From: Acanthamoeba sp. SK_2022b
Lineage: Eukaryota; Discosea; Longamoebia; Acanthamoebidae
NCBI GenBank assembly: GCA_027943245.1
Contig: JANDJZ010000479.1
Coordinates: 1-38,739, forward strand
Length of the DNA: 38,739 nucleotides
Reading direction: 5' to 3'
Shown piece by piece: positions 19,900 through 33,363 of this stretch (position 1 is the stretch's first letter; each line of letters opens with the position of its first letter). The notes under the pieces were generated by a model. That model was not told where the DNA came from and ran no database searches. It saw only the letters and a program-made list of their open reading frames with translations. The translations under genes were made by a program, and so were the position numbers.

Positions 19900-22800
19900 C
19901 AGGAAGGAGAGTGTTGTGGTGCAGAATTGGCAGAGCTCTACAAAAAAGAGGGGAGTTGACTGTGATGCAATTTTGCGCCATTAAGGCAATTTCTTTCTCT
20001 CTCAAAATGAAGTGACATAATGCTTGGCAGATCATTGTGACCATCTGGCTCCCCATCAATGCTGCAGGTGTGGTGGTAAAAAACCTACTGATTCTACCTC
20101 AACTGCTGTGGAACCCCACAGTTCTGGAGAAAAAGCACACCCTTCTTCCAGCTCTCTGCCAAAGAACTCTTGTCAAGAAGGAAAGATGGAAACACAAGAA
20201 GGCGACTCCAGTGATGACCATTGGCTATTGGCTACATTATTGCAGTACTGCTGCCCTTCAATATTGTGTCCTTGTCTGAAGGTATTGCCTGGCCAGCAGA
20301 GGAGGTGTTGCACATGATGTATGCATGGAAAGTAGAAGTTTGACTTACTTAATGGGGGGCGCTGCAACAGAGCATTTGGCACAAGGCAGTGGTCTGCACC
20401 ATACTCCTGACTTTTCTTCCACAAGGTGCTCCTCTTCACCTCGCCAACCTGATGGTGCAACTGGTGCACTATGCCCCAATCTGCAACCCAGTATGCTCCA
20501 TCTCTCATTCCACCCAAGGTCAGAGCTGCGTTTAAAATGATAATGGATAACTTGAGGAACTGGCAGGCATCTTTAAGCTGGCCTCACTGCTCACCCTCAC
20601 ACAAAGATAGGGCCATATCATGCACTTCATCTGATGCCCAGCACTTCAACTGCTCTGCTGGAATTGGGGTAGCTGTGCTGATGCTGTGGATAACAGGACT
20701 TCTGCATTGCACATATCATCATGTGGTGGGGGTGGTGTAATGGTGGCGGTGTGGTATTGTGGCGATGGTGTGTTGTTGGTTTGGTGAAACTGTGGTGGTG
20801 TTGTTGGTGTGGTGATTGGTGCTGTTGTTGTGGTTTTATGATGATGGTGTAGTGGTCTTGTGGAGTTGTTGTTGTGGTGGGGTTGTGGTGGGGTGGTGGT
20901 TGTTGCGATGTTGTGGTGATTATGTTGTAGCAGTGATGGGTGGTGTGTGGTGATGTTGTGGTGATGGTGTGGTGTTTTGATGATGTTGAGGTGTTGTGGT
21001 GTTGTGGTGGTGTTGTGGTGGTGCTGATGGTGTGGTGATGTTGTTGTAATGTTATGGTGATGTTAGGGTAATGTTGATGTTGTGGTGGTGTTGTGATGAT
21101 GTAGTGGTGATGGTGTGGTGATGTTGTGGTGATGTTGTTGTAGTAGTGTGGGGTTGTGGTGGTGTGGTAATGTGGTGGTGATGGTGGTGTGGGGTTGGGG
21201 TGGTGGTGTGGTAATGTGTGGTGGTGGTGATGGTGTGGTAATGTGTTGTGGTGATGGTGTTGTGTTTTTGTGATAGTGTTTGTGTCGTGATGGTGTGGTT
21301 GGTGTGTTGTGGAGGTTGTGGAGTTGGTGTGATTTCGCTCTGGTGGTGTTGTGGTGTTGTGTTGTGGTGGTGTGGTGTTGTTGTGATGTAGTGGTGTTGT
21401 AGTGGTGTTGTGGTGGTGTTGTAGTGGTGTTATGCAGGTGTTTTAGTGGCCACACCTGCATTGGGTTGTGATGTTGTGTTGTTGTGGTGATGGTGTGGTG
21501 GTGTTGTTGTGGTGATATTGGTGGTGGTGTGGTGTTGTTGTGGTTGTGGTGGTGTTGTGGTGTGGAATTGTGATGTTGTGGTGTTGTGGCCTTCACAAGG
21601 CAAAAAAAACTGGGAGTTCCTGCTTCAGGTGCAAAAGGTTGCAGGATTTCCCACTTGGGCAATACCAGTTCACAACTACATAGACTGGACCATAAGTGGG
21701 TGGTTGGTGGGCACACTCACCAAAAAAAGAGCAAAGGTGTTTGGGCACCCTGCCAGAGGTGCTCCTCCTGGCCAAGAGAGCGCAGGATAGGCCATACCTT
21801 AGAGAGATGGCTGTCCTGGCTGCACAGCTCCTTGGTCAGCTCCATGGCCTCAGAGTCAAGGCTACTCACTTGCCTTCCTGTCTTCTAACTACACATCAAT
21901 AAAAATCGCTTGAGGTACCTTAAATGCCAAGAAGAAGTGCTTGAGATGGAGTAAGTTCATAATGGAAACATTCTCATTACATAACTTGACGAAGTCACTG
22001 TTGAACCAGTCAAGGCTTGGTTGCTGATGTGCTAGTGTGTTAGCAGGGATGTTGTCATCATCATACATGTCCTTGAAGGTGGAGATGGCGATGAGGGCCT
22101 TGTGCTGATGCTTGACCGCCATTTATTGTACATGGGGCTCAAGAAGCACATCCTGGCCAGAGGAATTGAGTTTGTTGGCCAACTGCTTGTGCTTTTGCTC
22201 TGTGACACCAACCCCACCATGGGGGATGTGCAAGGTCAACAAAGTATGGGTGCATTCACCAAAACACAAGCAGTAAGTCATTTGGAAAGTTTACCAATTG
22301 GAGAGGTACCTTTCAAGAACGAATTGAAGGACATTAGAGTCTCATGGACATTGTTGTTCTTGGACTCAAGCACTTCAAACTCTGATCCCATCATGTTCTT
22401 CCTGCACTGACAAAGCTGAAGAAGCAGTCAGTGCGCTATGAAAGTGGCATAGAAGACAACTTGAAGTAGGAGGATGTACCCATTTAGAGTTGTTATTGCA
22501 TATCCACTCCATCTTTGCCTGATTGATCTTCATGTGCTTATGGTCTTCCTGAATATGCCTTATCGGCTCCTGATTGACAAGTGCTCTGAAGTGGCGCTTT
22601 GCCCAGTCCACACCTTCCTGAGATGGGCCAACCAGACCACCCAATTCCAAGACTGCCACATTGTCTTCAAGCTTCAGGGCTCCTATAACCACCTCAGCCC
22701 TGGCCGCTGTGCCAAGATCCCCAAGGGCATTGCATGAAAGGCAAGTTCACCCAGTACCACGGACAGAGGACATAAAAGTCCAGCGAGGAGCACTGGGCAA

Positions 22801-23220
22801 ACGGAAGGTTGGAGGGACTCAAGCCACCTCCTAACTTTCACCGCAACTTGGTTGTTTGCGCCTGGCAAGTCATAGGGCCTCAATGAATACCATGCGGTCA
22901 CAGCTGCCTCAAGTGGCCACCAGCAACAGCAAAACACAGGCAACCGAGAGGATGGGGTGGCCAAGGAGATCAAGACAAAAAGACAAATAAACTCAAGATT
23001 TGGTTTATGTACAAAAGAAAGTGAGTAAAAACCAGGTTAAAGAACACCAGTAACTTGAGCGTGTTGAGGGTGACCCAGGTACCCAGGTGGCCGGCAATGT
23101 CAGAGGTCAAAAGAAAAAAAGTAAGAACAAAAAAAAGATAAAAAATATATAAATAAAAAATAATAAATATAAAAAACCAACCTACGGAAATTTCATACAT
23201 TCCGTAATCCAGGCAATTGC
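19900..23220. mobile_element. Second CpG-depleted repeat block with decayed ORFs
   Basis: No intact gene. Base composition changes just after the Stealth stop and returns to normal near 23.22 kb. Short protein-like stretches remain: plus strand 20037-20279 (INAAGVVVKNLLILPQLLWN) and 20500-20720 (AVLMLWITGLLHCTYHH); minus strand 22120-21890 (ALIAISTFKDMYDDDNIPAN then NSDFVKLCNENVSIMNLLHL); plus strand 22590-22740 (CPVHTFLRWANQTTQFQDCH). None is long enough to name. A poly-A-rich patch (AAAAAAG, ATAAATAAAA) lies at 23110-23180. It is best read as one or more old transposons interrupted by satellite. Confidence 0.5.
20716..21588. repeat. GTG/TTG-rich satellite (right), inverse of the left satellite
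   Basis: About 870 bp of irregular GTTGTGGTG, GATGGTGTG and GTGTTGTGG words, the reverse complement in composition of the array at 16500-17258. The two arrays face each other across the ABCG remnant and the Stealth gene. Confidence 0.93.
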
Positions 23221-24001
23221 CCAGATGCCCCCCAGTATAAAAACGTTTCACATGGCAGTCAAAGCGGAGTGCTCCCCAATGGGGCAGCACCAGAGCGAGC
23301 TGTGTGCAAAGTGTTCCCGAAGGCGCGCGCTGCAGCTCCCTGAATTATCTTCTTCGTGCGTCTCCCCCCCCCTCTCCCGCCCAACCAATCAATTCCTGAC
23401 AAGGAGTCGCTCTTTGCTCACTAAATTGAGTGTTGCATGGCGCCGCATAAAGGACAAGATTGACGCACTGGCCGTGCACAGAGGCGGTGGCCCACTGACG
23501 GGCGTGAGGCAGAGGACAAGGAAGAGGCAGAGGACGAGGCAGAGGGTTATGGAAGGATAGCGAGGGGCTGCGTTCTTGCAGGTTCTCGCTCTGTGTGTAC
23601 CAGCCTTAACCTCGATAAAATCGCTTACCCCATACACTAGAACTTAACCTCCCCGTTTTTCTGGGCTGTCCTGCGACTGGGGCTGGTCGCAGAGACTCGA
23701 GTCGGGTAGAGGGAAATTCTCGAGTCCCTCCGACCCTCCGTTAGCCCAGTGAGATGAAAAGGTGCACGTCGGGATGCGCCGTACCACGTAGTGGCGCCAG
23801 AAGGTATTTGGATCCTGTTCCGTTTGGGGGCTGGTGGGTGGAACAGGGCGTTGGGTTCAAAACCCGCCTTGATGCTGGACTTGCGGAAGGTCTTGGCCAT
23901 GACCTGGGTTGAGTCACCGTGAACACGTTCTCCCGCTTGGGAAAATGTCACCTCTATTCAGACTTTTGCAAGGTGCGCTTTTTCACACTTTTTTTTAACT
24001 G
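23221..24001. other. Intergenic region between repeat block and Roco gene 3' end
   Basis: CpG is normal again. The longest open frame is minus-strand 23951-23637 (105 codons, containing MAKTFRKSSIKAGFEP and SGATTWYGASRRAPFHL). Its codon bias is unconvincing and I do not recognise it. A plus-strand frame at 23225-23560 ends in an Arg-rich repeat and is also unsupported. The 3' untranslated end of the Roco gene lies near 23980-24001. Confidence 0.4.
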
Positions 24002-25858
24002 TTAAGGTCCCGGCAGTAACCCGCCCATGGCCTGGTGGATGGAGCAGTAGAGGGAGAGGTCGCGAAGGTCCTGTGGGCCAAACGGTGGAGAGTGTGAGTT
24101 GAGGTGTCGTCTGTGGGTGGGGAAAGGGGGGGCAAAACCTGGATCTGCTGGAACAGGAGGATGGCGTCGGCCTTGTCGCTGGTCAGCTTCTCCACCTGCT
24201 CCTCCGTTAGCCGGATGAGCGCCCGCCCGTTGAACTTCTTGAGCGCGCCCTTGTACTGACCGAACTCGACCCGGTCCAACCACACCCCGACCCTGGTGTG
24301 TGGTGCAGGTGAGAGCCCGGCACGAATCACACGGAAGAGAGGGGGGAGGCAGGTCGCACCTGTCGCTGGTCCAGTGGAGGGGGTCGTCCTTGGCGAGGGC
24401 GAGGGCGTGCGAGTGGGTGCCGGCCGGGAACGGTGGCGGGAACGGTGGCAGGTAGGGCGACGGCATGGGGAACGGGAACGGATAGGGCGAAGAGAAGTAG
24501 GGATACGACGACAGCTGCACCGGCGTCGTTGTCGACGACGATGACGATGACATGGGCGAGGTCGACGCGGAGAACATGCCTGACGACGCGTCGGACGGCG
24601 CCGGAGAGGTGGGCGAGTCAGCCGAGTAGAGCCGAGGGAAGAACGCCGCCGGATTCTGGAGAGCAAAGTAGGGGAAGTGAGCCGAGGCCGCCGCGGGCAT
24701 CGACGTCGGGTCGAACGTCGGCGTTAGCGCCGATCTGGAGGAGGACGACGATGACATGGGCGCGGGCGGGGAGCTGAGCGAGAGCGGGTTGCCTCCGGCG
24801 GTCGTCGAGAGGTTGCGCGCGATCCCCGTGTGGGAGATGGAGAGCCCAGCCCCAGGCACGGCGAGCGGAGTGGACGGTGACGCGATGTCCGACAGGATGC
24901 CCTCCGCCCGGTCGCTGCCGTCGGCGACGGCGGCGCTGAGGGCCTCGCTTTCCCGATGTAGCACCGCCTTGTCGTATTCAGCGGCCTCGGGGCAGAGCTC
25001 GGCGAGCAGGGCCTGCAGCCGCACGACGACGTTGTCCATGTTGGGTCGCTTCTCCGGCTCGTGCTGCAATACGATTAAAAAAGTCCAAAATAAAATAATA
25101 ATATAAAAAAAATAAAATAAAGATTAAATGTGTTAGTTTGAACGAGTCGCAGCCGATAGGTGGTTCGAGATCAGGCTGCTGGGCCGTACGTTCCAGCAGT
25201 CTTCGATGAGCTGCCTGTAGGCGGGGACGCAGTCGTCGGGAATGGGCGGGCGCTCGCCGGTGAGGATCCGGTCTTCCAGCTGAATCATGAACTTGACCTG
25301 CACCGCAACGAACACCAACGCATCGCGTGTTGGCGTTTGTAGCCCCAAGAGCCGCAGAGCTCCGTTTCAACTCCAACTTCTCTGGAGTTTGTGTACCTCG
25401 GAGAAGAGCTTCTGCTGCTTGGTGAGGAGCTCCCATAGGATGATGCCCATCGAATAGACGTCGGCCTTGGTCGTGTACTCCTGATTGCGCATGACCTCCG
25501 GCGCGAGCCACACGGGGCAGTCCACCTTGCGCCCCATGGCCGATTGCATCATCGCCGCGGACAGCCCAAAGTCGGCGATCTTGGCCAGCACCGGCGCGTC
25601 GTCGTCCAGCGACACCAACTGCGACCAATCCAACTTGTGAGCCACACGCAGACGCACAAGCGCACACGCACATGCGCGAAAATATACCAGGACGTTGGGG
25701 CTCTTAAGATCGCGGTGGACAATGGAGGGCGAGCAGCTGTGAAGGAATGCGACGCCCTTGGCGATGTCCTTGGCAATCCGGAGGCGCAGCGACCAATCGA
25801 TCACGCTCTCCTCGTTCTGCAGCAGTTCCAAGAGCCTAAGGCAGGGTCACGTGAGTCA

Positions 25859-25957
<99 letters not shown>

Positions 25958-28900
25958 CGCATTCCCGTAGCAAGGAACGTACGTTCCGCCGCTGACAAAC
26001 TCAGTGACAATGCAGTAGGAGGGCTTGGTGCAGAATCCAGTCATCGTGATGATGTTCGAGTGCTTCAGGCCGCTGTTGCCCCGATAGTGAGTATGGCGGT
26101 GCGGACATCAGATGTGGAAGGGATAGAAGGGGTGTTACCTCATGAGCAAGACTTCGTTTCTGAATTCGTCGAAGGCCTTTAAGAGTCGGTTCTCTCGGAT
26201 CTTCTCGTCGTTGAACTTCAGCCGCTTCACGGCGACCTATCATAGAAGGGCACGTTCCACGTTAACTCAATTGCGCATCAACCACCGATTTGTTGTATGG
26301 ACATCAAGTGTGGTATGTGTGAAGGAGCACCTCTTCGTTGTTGTAGGTTCCCTTGTAGACCACCGAAAAGGACCCCTCGCCGATCTTCTCCTTGATGTCC
26401 AGATTTTCAAAGTTGATTTTGCTGTGCGGAAAGTGCAGAACTGTGAGCGTTGCAAACTTGATAGAATAGACAAAAATAAAAATTCAAAAATAAAAAAATT
26501 CCAAAACTAAAACAAAGACAAATCACATAGCGACAGATTATGTTTGGCCGTACTTTTGGGCGACGTCGGTGAGGGCGATGTCTGGCACGAGGTGGTCGTA
26601 GCGAACGGCGATGACTGGCGTGCAATAGGCGTAGCTCTCCCCGCGCATAACCGCCAGTCTTGCATCGCGCAAACACGACGACCGCGACAAAGTCAGTGAA
26701 AACCGAACCAGCGCGAACAAGAATGGAGGTGTGCAGTACCGGCATTCCTCGAGGCCGAACATGGTCGGTCGCTTCTTGCCCCACTCAAGACAGTGCACGC
26801 ACGGCACCATCACCTTGGTCTACAACCATTAACGGGTCGTGTTTCGTCAGCCCAACCAATTGATTAATAAATCACTTATTTGAATAAATGGATACATAAA
26901 TAAATAAAAGAAAATAACATCAACCAGGCTGGCGAGAGTGTGACCTTCAAATGGTACCAGTCCTCCACTAGCGAATCGGCGCAGCCGACCGCGAGCGAGT
27001 ATAGCGACCGATTGTTGCTCCCCGCGTTGAGCCTGCCAATGGCCGGTTAAGTGTGAAGACGTTGGGAGGAGAAGGCAGAAGCGCGCGTACTTGTCCTTGC
27101 TGGTTCGGAGGGAGATCTTGATCACCTTGGACCTCTCCGACCACTCCATGGCGATCTTGTCATTATCCACCACCGCCACCATGCCGTACCTAACATCGTC
27201 ATCACAGCCATCAATACCGTTGAGTGTGTGTGCGTGTGGTAGAAGGAGAGATGCGCATACCGCCAGTAGCAGGTAGCCTGGAGGTTGAGCGAGAGTAGGC
27301 GGACCATGATCTTGGCGAAGAAGCCCTTGGGAATGAAGTCGAACTGGTAGTTGCGGCCAAACTCGATGCACTCGGGCATGTCCCCGGGCTGCTTCCGCAT
27401 GGGCCACAGCGACTGCAGGTCGTCGGGCGGGTTGTCGGGCAGCAGCGACGGAAGCAAACTGAACTTCTCCGAGGTGTCCTTGGGGCTGAGCGTGATGGCA
27501 ATGTCGAACTGGTGGAGGAGCTTGATGAGGAACGGGTGCAGCTCGGGCGGAAATGACGGGGGTCGCCAGATCTGCGAGAGGTTGGAGTGGGGCAGGATGC
27601 CGTTCTTGGAGAAGGACTGCTTGGTCGTGAACACCGTGGCCATCACCTTGGTGAGCCATTGCGGATCGAGCACCACGATGTTCCTCAGCTTCTCGTCGTT
27701 TCCAAAATGCACCTGATATTATTCAACAATTTTAGCCAAGATAATAAAATAAAATAAAACAAGTGTAATTATAATAAAATGTATCATTTATCCGGACGTA
27801 CGAGGGAGCCCAAGTTGTGCAGCAATTGTGTGGCGGCGTAGAGGTCGCTGCTCTTGGCACGCTTGTCCTCTTCCCTGCGCCTGCGCCCCTTGAGCTTCTT
27901 GTTGACGATCGGGGGCGGTGGCGGTAGCTCCGAATCTCCTGTTCACCAAATACCCGACATGGTGGTGATGAGGTGGTGGTGAAGAGGAATAGACGGAGAA
28001 GAGGAGATACCCAAGTCGTCGTCAACGCCACAGCGCTTGGCAACTTCGCGGAACTCCTCCCAGGAGAGGACGGGCGGCACCCGTTTGCCACGTTCGGCGA
28101 TGAGCGCGCGCTCGAGGGCCATGTACGACTTGGGCATCCGCTCGCCCATGTGCTCCTGCGAGCCCACCACCTCCTCAATGGCTTCCTGTACCGCGCCGAG
28201 CCCTGCATTGTGTGGTGTGCGTTTGCGGTTAGCTGCAGCGACTCAGTGCTCAGGGGTGAGCCTTTTTTTCTCTCGGCATAGACATACCTTTGCCCAGCGA
28301 GCACGACACGAACTTGACCGTCTTGATGTTGGGAAACCGTTCGACGTACTTTTCCCGCAACTCTCGGCCGATGGTCTCAACCTGTACGATGAAGAAACAC
28401 ACCATACACACCACCACCACCACCACCACCACCACCACCACCACCACCACCACCACCACCACCACCACCACCACCACCACCACCACCACACACACACATT
28501 GTAGTGGACATCTATCTATCTACAACAATAACAACATCGCGATCGATTAGCGCAGAATTGCGAGGGAGGCATACCTGTTCATCGGTGCATTGGTCCAGGT
28601 GGGTACCCACCACCATCACAGGCGCATCGGGCGCACGAGACACGATCGATTGAAGCCTGAGTGAGCCCCCCAATAAACGATTCAATTCAATTCGATCGTG
28701 CGTTCACACGCATGCGTGCGAGTAGGTGACGGAGAGAGCCGGTACCAGTGCTCCATGTAGGCGGCGTTGAGACCCTTGGAAAGGTCGAAGATGACCAGGT
28801 AGAGCGACCTCTCCGAGAGGAAGAACTCGTGTGTGGTGTAGTAGATCTCTTGCCCTGAACGTGGCCACACACAAGCACACACGCACACGCACAATCGCGA

Positions 28901-29764
28901 TCAGTTAGCACTGTGGGAGGAGAGAGGGGCAAGAAGGAAGGCCTACCGGCGAAATCCCACAGGGTGAGCGTGACGTCCTTGGGCTCGTTGTAGTCTTCGA
29001 TGAGACTGCCAGAGTTGCTGAGGTTCGGTCGAATCGGGCTGAGGCTGACTGTCTGATTGTCCTCCTCGGCGGACGGCAGCGGCGGCAGCGATTCGACGTC
29101 AACCTGCTCCGACGACGAACTGAGCGTGGCTCGCGTTCGTCTGATCTTCATCTTTAGTGTCCATTCCTCGATATCTGCACGCACGATAAGAGTTGAGTTG
29201 AGTTGCGTGCGTGTGTGCGTGTTAGACGCAACGAGCGGTGGCATAGTACCAATCCCGTCGGTGGAAAGCGGGACTGCGGTGGGGTTGGCGGCCCCTCGGC
29301 GCAGCGTAAGGGGAGCGAGGACCTTGATTTGGCCCATCACCCTTCGTGATTTGACCACCAACGCAGTTGTGAGTGATACGTGGTGGTGGTGGTGGTGGTG
29401 GTGGTGGTGGTGGTGGTGGTGGTGGTGGTGGTGGTGGTGGTGGTGGTGGTGGTGGTGGTGGTGATAATAACAACAACTAACCCTAAAAATAAATGATCAT
29501 CAAGAGAGCAAGCGACGCAGAGAGAGAGAGAGAGAGAGCTGTTTTCCAGGAGGACCTACCTTTCCTTCCTGCCCACATCCTTGTCCCGGTTGGCGAGGCT
29601 CTTCATCAGTGTCGTTTTTCTGTCGATCATATCGCATGCACGCGCGGTTAGTTTGCTTCATGAAGAGCCCTATAACAATCATTTGGGAGGCTGCTGTGAA
29701 GAGTACCCCGCATTTTCTTGGCCCACAAACCTTTCGACGTCAAAAAAACAACGCAGTTGTAAGC

Positions 29765-29845
<81 letters not shown>

Positions 29846-30653
29846 CTTGGGGAGAGGTACATGAGCTTCATGCGGTAGAGTCGTTCGTGGCCCTGGTAGA
29901 GCTTGCTCAGGAAGCGGAGGACGTGCGATGAGCCCATCGCCACAATTTCCTTGGGCGGGGATACCAGGTGCTTGTTTTCGTCCAACTTGAGCTGCATGCC
30001 AAGGGAAGAGGGAGGTGAGCCACCGACATAGGAGAGAGGAAGAGCGAAGGGCATACCGTCCTCAGTTGAGGGAGCATGCCAAGCTGCGGGGGGAGTTCTT
30101 CGAGATCGTTGTGTCGCACATCGAGAGCCGTAAGGTTCTTTAGATAGACGACCTCCTCGCAGACGGTCTTCAATTCGTTGCTGTTGGACACCGCCCACCA
30201 CCCACCACCACCGCCATCGCCGCCGCCGCCGCCAAAACGTTAAGAGAGCGCCCCGTGATAGCCGCGGCGCGGGAGGCGCATGTAACTGTTGAAGCTGAAG
30301 CGAGCGCAGCGCGGTGAGTTGCCTCACTTGAGGGGAGAGCTCCGTCAGCGCGTTGTAGCCCAGTTTGAGGATGAGCAGCTGCGAAAGGCCCCAGAACTGA
30401 TTCGGGATCACTGTACAAACAGGCATGTGCATGTACGAGTTAGACTCCGCATTGCGTGCTAGGAACTGGGCGAAGCGCGATGTGGCACATGCCTTTGATT
30501 CGGTTGCGCGACAGGTCGAGAATTTGGAGGTTGGTGAGCGACGTGAAGTTGACGTTGCCCAGCGCCTTGGTCACGTAGGAGAAGTTCATGGACGGCAGGA
30601 CCGAGAGCCCGACCGCGCGCAGGTTCAACCGGCAGCTGAAACAGTGCCACGCG

Positions 30654-30712
<59 letters not shown>

Positions 30713-31847
30713 TTAGTTGAATCTGACCAAATGACATGCGCGAAAGGCGTAGCGGAAACTGCGCGTACAGGGAGCTGCCCAGGGCGAACATCTCGAGCGG
30801 GAGAGTGCGGAGGTCGGGGTTGTTGTCGAGGTTGAATATCTGCAGCCGCTTCAGCTTGGCCAGGCCCAGGTGGCTATTGCTGTCCTCCTGCACAGACACG
30901 GCTCAGTGGGGTGGTGGTGGGCGAAAACTGCAGTTGGTGGCTGTCGTGTTGTGGCCCGCACCCTGTTGGCACCGGCCGCCCCCTCAATGATCTTGGTGGG
31001 GAAGGACTTGAGCTTGTTGTTGCCGAGGTCGAGCTCGAGGAGGTTGGTGAGTTGGAAGAGCGAGAAAGGGATCTCGGTGAGGCAGTTGTGGGAGAGGTTT
31101 AGGAACTCGAGGTTGACGAGCGGCACCAGCGTGCGCTCGGGGAACTTGGTGAAGCGGTTGTGGGACAGGTCCAACCGACGCAGGCGAGTCGAGAGCTCGC
31201 ATTTGCGGCCAAACGCCGATGGCATCAGTTGGTGGTCCTGTGGGGACAAATCTACAAGTGAGCTCGTAGTGCGGGTGGCGGTGAGCGTGCGAGAGAGCGA
31301 ACCAAATTATTGTGGGACAGGTCGAGCTCTGTGAGACTCTCCAGCGCAGACATCTGGAAGGGCAGCGCGGTGGCGATACGGTTGTGCTGCAACCGCAGCA
31401 CCTACGACGAGGATAGACAAAAGTGTATGAGACTCGCAACCAAGAATGCAAAGAACTTGCAAAGCACAGAGAGTCACGTACCTTGAGCTTTTTCAGGAAG
31501 GGGAGCGAGACGGCCAAGTGGTAGGAGATGGACATGAGCCTGTTCTGGGACAGGTCGAGCGCCTCGAGCTTCTGGAGCTTGCCCAGAAAGACAGGGAACG
31601 TGGACAGCTGGTTGTTGGACAAGTCCAGCTTCGTTAGACGGTCCAGGATGCCCACCTCGTAGGGCAGCACGTGCAGGCCTGGATTATCCGACACCGTGTC
31701 AGCAGCGCCACAGCGCAACGAAAAAGAAGAAGCAAGTCGAAGGGGGCTAACCCCGATTGGTGAGCTTGAGCGTTACGTAGTCCGACGCCTGCTGCACTCC
31801 TCGGATGATCCGCATCGCGTTGAGTGTCGAGTCGTGTCCGATCCATC

Positions 31848-31906
<59 letters not shown>

Positions 31907-33284
31907 AATGTGAGGCTACTATGTGCTGACATCAGAGGGACCTGCATGTCCTCGTTCGGACAAAGGCGTACCGCATGAAATAGGTGGCCCAGAACTTGAT
32001 CTCGGTGGTGCGCGGCACGTGCAGCACGCGCGATGTCGTGGGCGGGACGATGCGTAGGGGATGTGCCAGCAGGGCATCCTTGACCTGCACCGTTTGCATC
32101 GATGCGCTCAGGGTGATGGGATCGCTGCAGTCGCTGGAGATGGTGCTGGCTCGCTGCCGAATGGCGGACCGGCCCGGCGTTGTGGGCGGTGAGAGGTCCT
32201 CGCGCTGCGCGGTCTCGGCGAGCGGGCCAAACGACGACTCCGAGTGTGCAGGCATGGTGACTAGGAACGCCGACTGCTTGGGCGGCTTGTAGGCGGCAGC
32301 CGAGACCATGGTCGTGCCGGGACCGCTGGGCGTGTTCCCCGGCGGCGGCGAGTAGAGGAAGTTGGAGAAGAGCTCCACGTTCTCGCCCACGAACGCCCAG
32401 ACGCTGGCCATCTTCTCGCTCATCAATGTCGACCTCTGCCTCTCCGAATCGCTCAAGAATGTAGTAAAGCGACCTGTAGAGCAATTTTGCGCTTGAGTAG
32501 CGCTGCTTGCGGCGTGTGCGTGCGTGGGCGGTACCGTTGTATACAGAGTCGATGAGGAAAATAAGGAACGAATCATTGAATTCGAACTGGTGCGGCGAGT
32601 AGTCCCACAGCTGAAACACGCAATCCTAAGCGGGAGGGGGGGAGAGCGAGAGAGACAGAGAGAACGTCAGGTCATGCTATGTAAAGCTTGAGAGAAGGAG
32701 CCTGCTCAGGGTACCAGGAACATGAGGAAGACGCCAGATAGCGATTCGTCAGCGTGCTTCTTTGGGCCGTTCTGACCGAATTTGTGGCCTGTGGTAGTCG
32801 TGGCATGTCGAGCCTCAGTGCATGTGCGAGGCGGGGAGGAGCGCAGGGGGAAGGTAGGACGGGGAAACGGCACCGAAGGAAACCCACTCCTTCTCGATGA
32901 GAACGGCGAAGCCCTGTATGGTTCGGTAGTAGGGGTCCACGCAGATCTGGGCCAACGACACGATCGTCGACACGGCATCACGGCCGTTGAAGTTTTGCAC
33001 CACCACCGACTCGCCTGTCAAGCGCAACCCCACGCATCACCATCAGCTCTCCCGCACGCACACGCTCACACGGACGCAGTTGTTAGTCGGAAGGGAGAAG
33101 GGGCAGCTTGCACCTTTTTCGAGAATGTTGACGACCTTTTCTACCATCTCGAGCGTTTTACTGATCTGGTACAACCAGTTCACCTTCTTTTCAACTCGCA
33201 CGGGCCCCCGCTTCTGAGCAGCTGTGTGGACACAAGCGAAACACGACACGCAACACCAAAATTTCCTATCAGCGTTTCCGAAAC

Positions 33285-33363
<79 letters not shown>

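Noticed and set aside
23855..23880. tRNA T-arm-like GGTTCAAAACC
   Set aside because: No matching acceptor stem, D-arm or anticodon arm could be found around it.
23637..23951. 105-codon minus-strand open frame
   Set aside because: Unrecognised, weak codon bias, no clear promoter or splice context. Mentioned only as intergenic content.
31850..31975. Two separate genes, a myotubularin and a Roco kinase
   Set aside because: The exon on each side joins in frame, no stop or start signals lie between them, and the same fusion order is known in Pats1.
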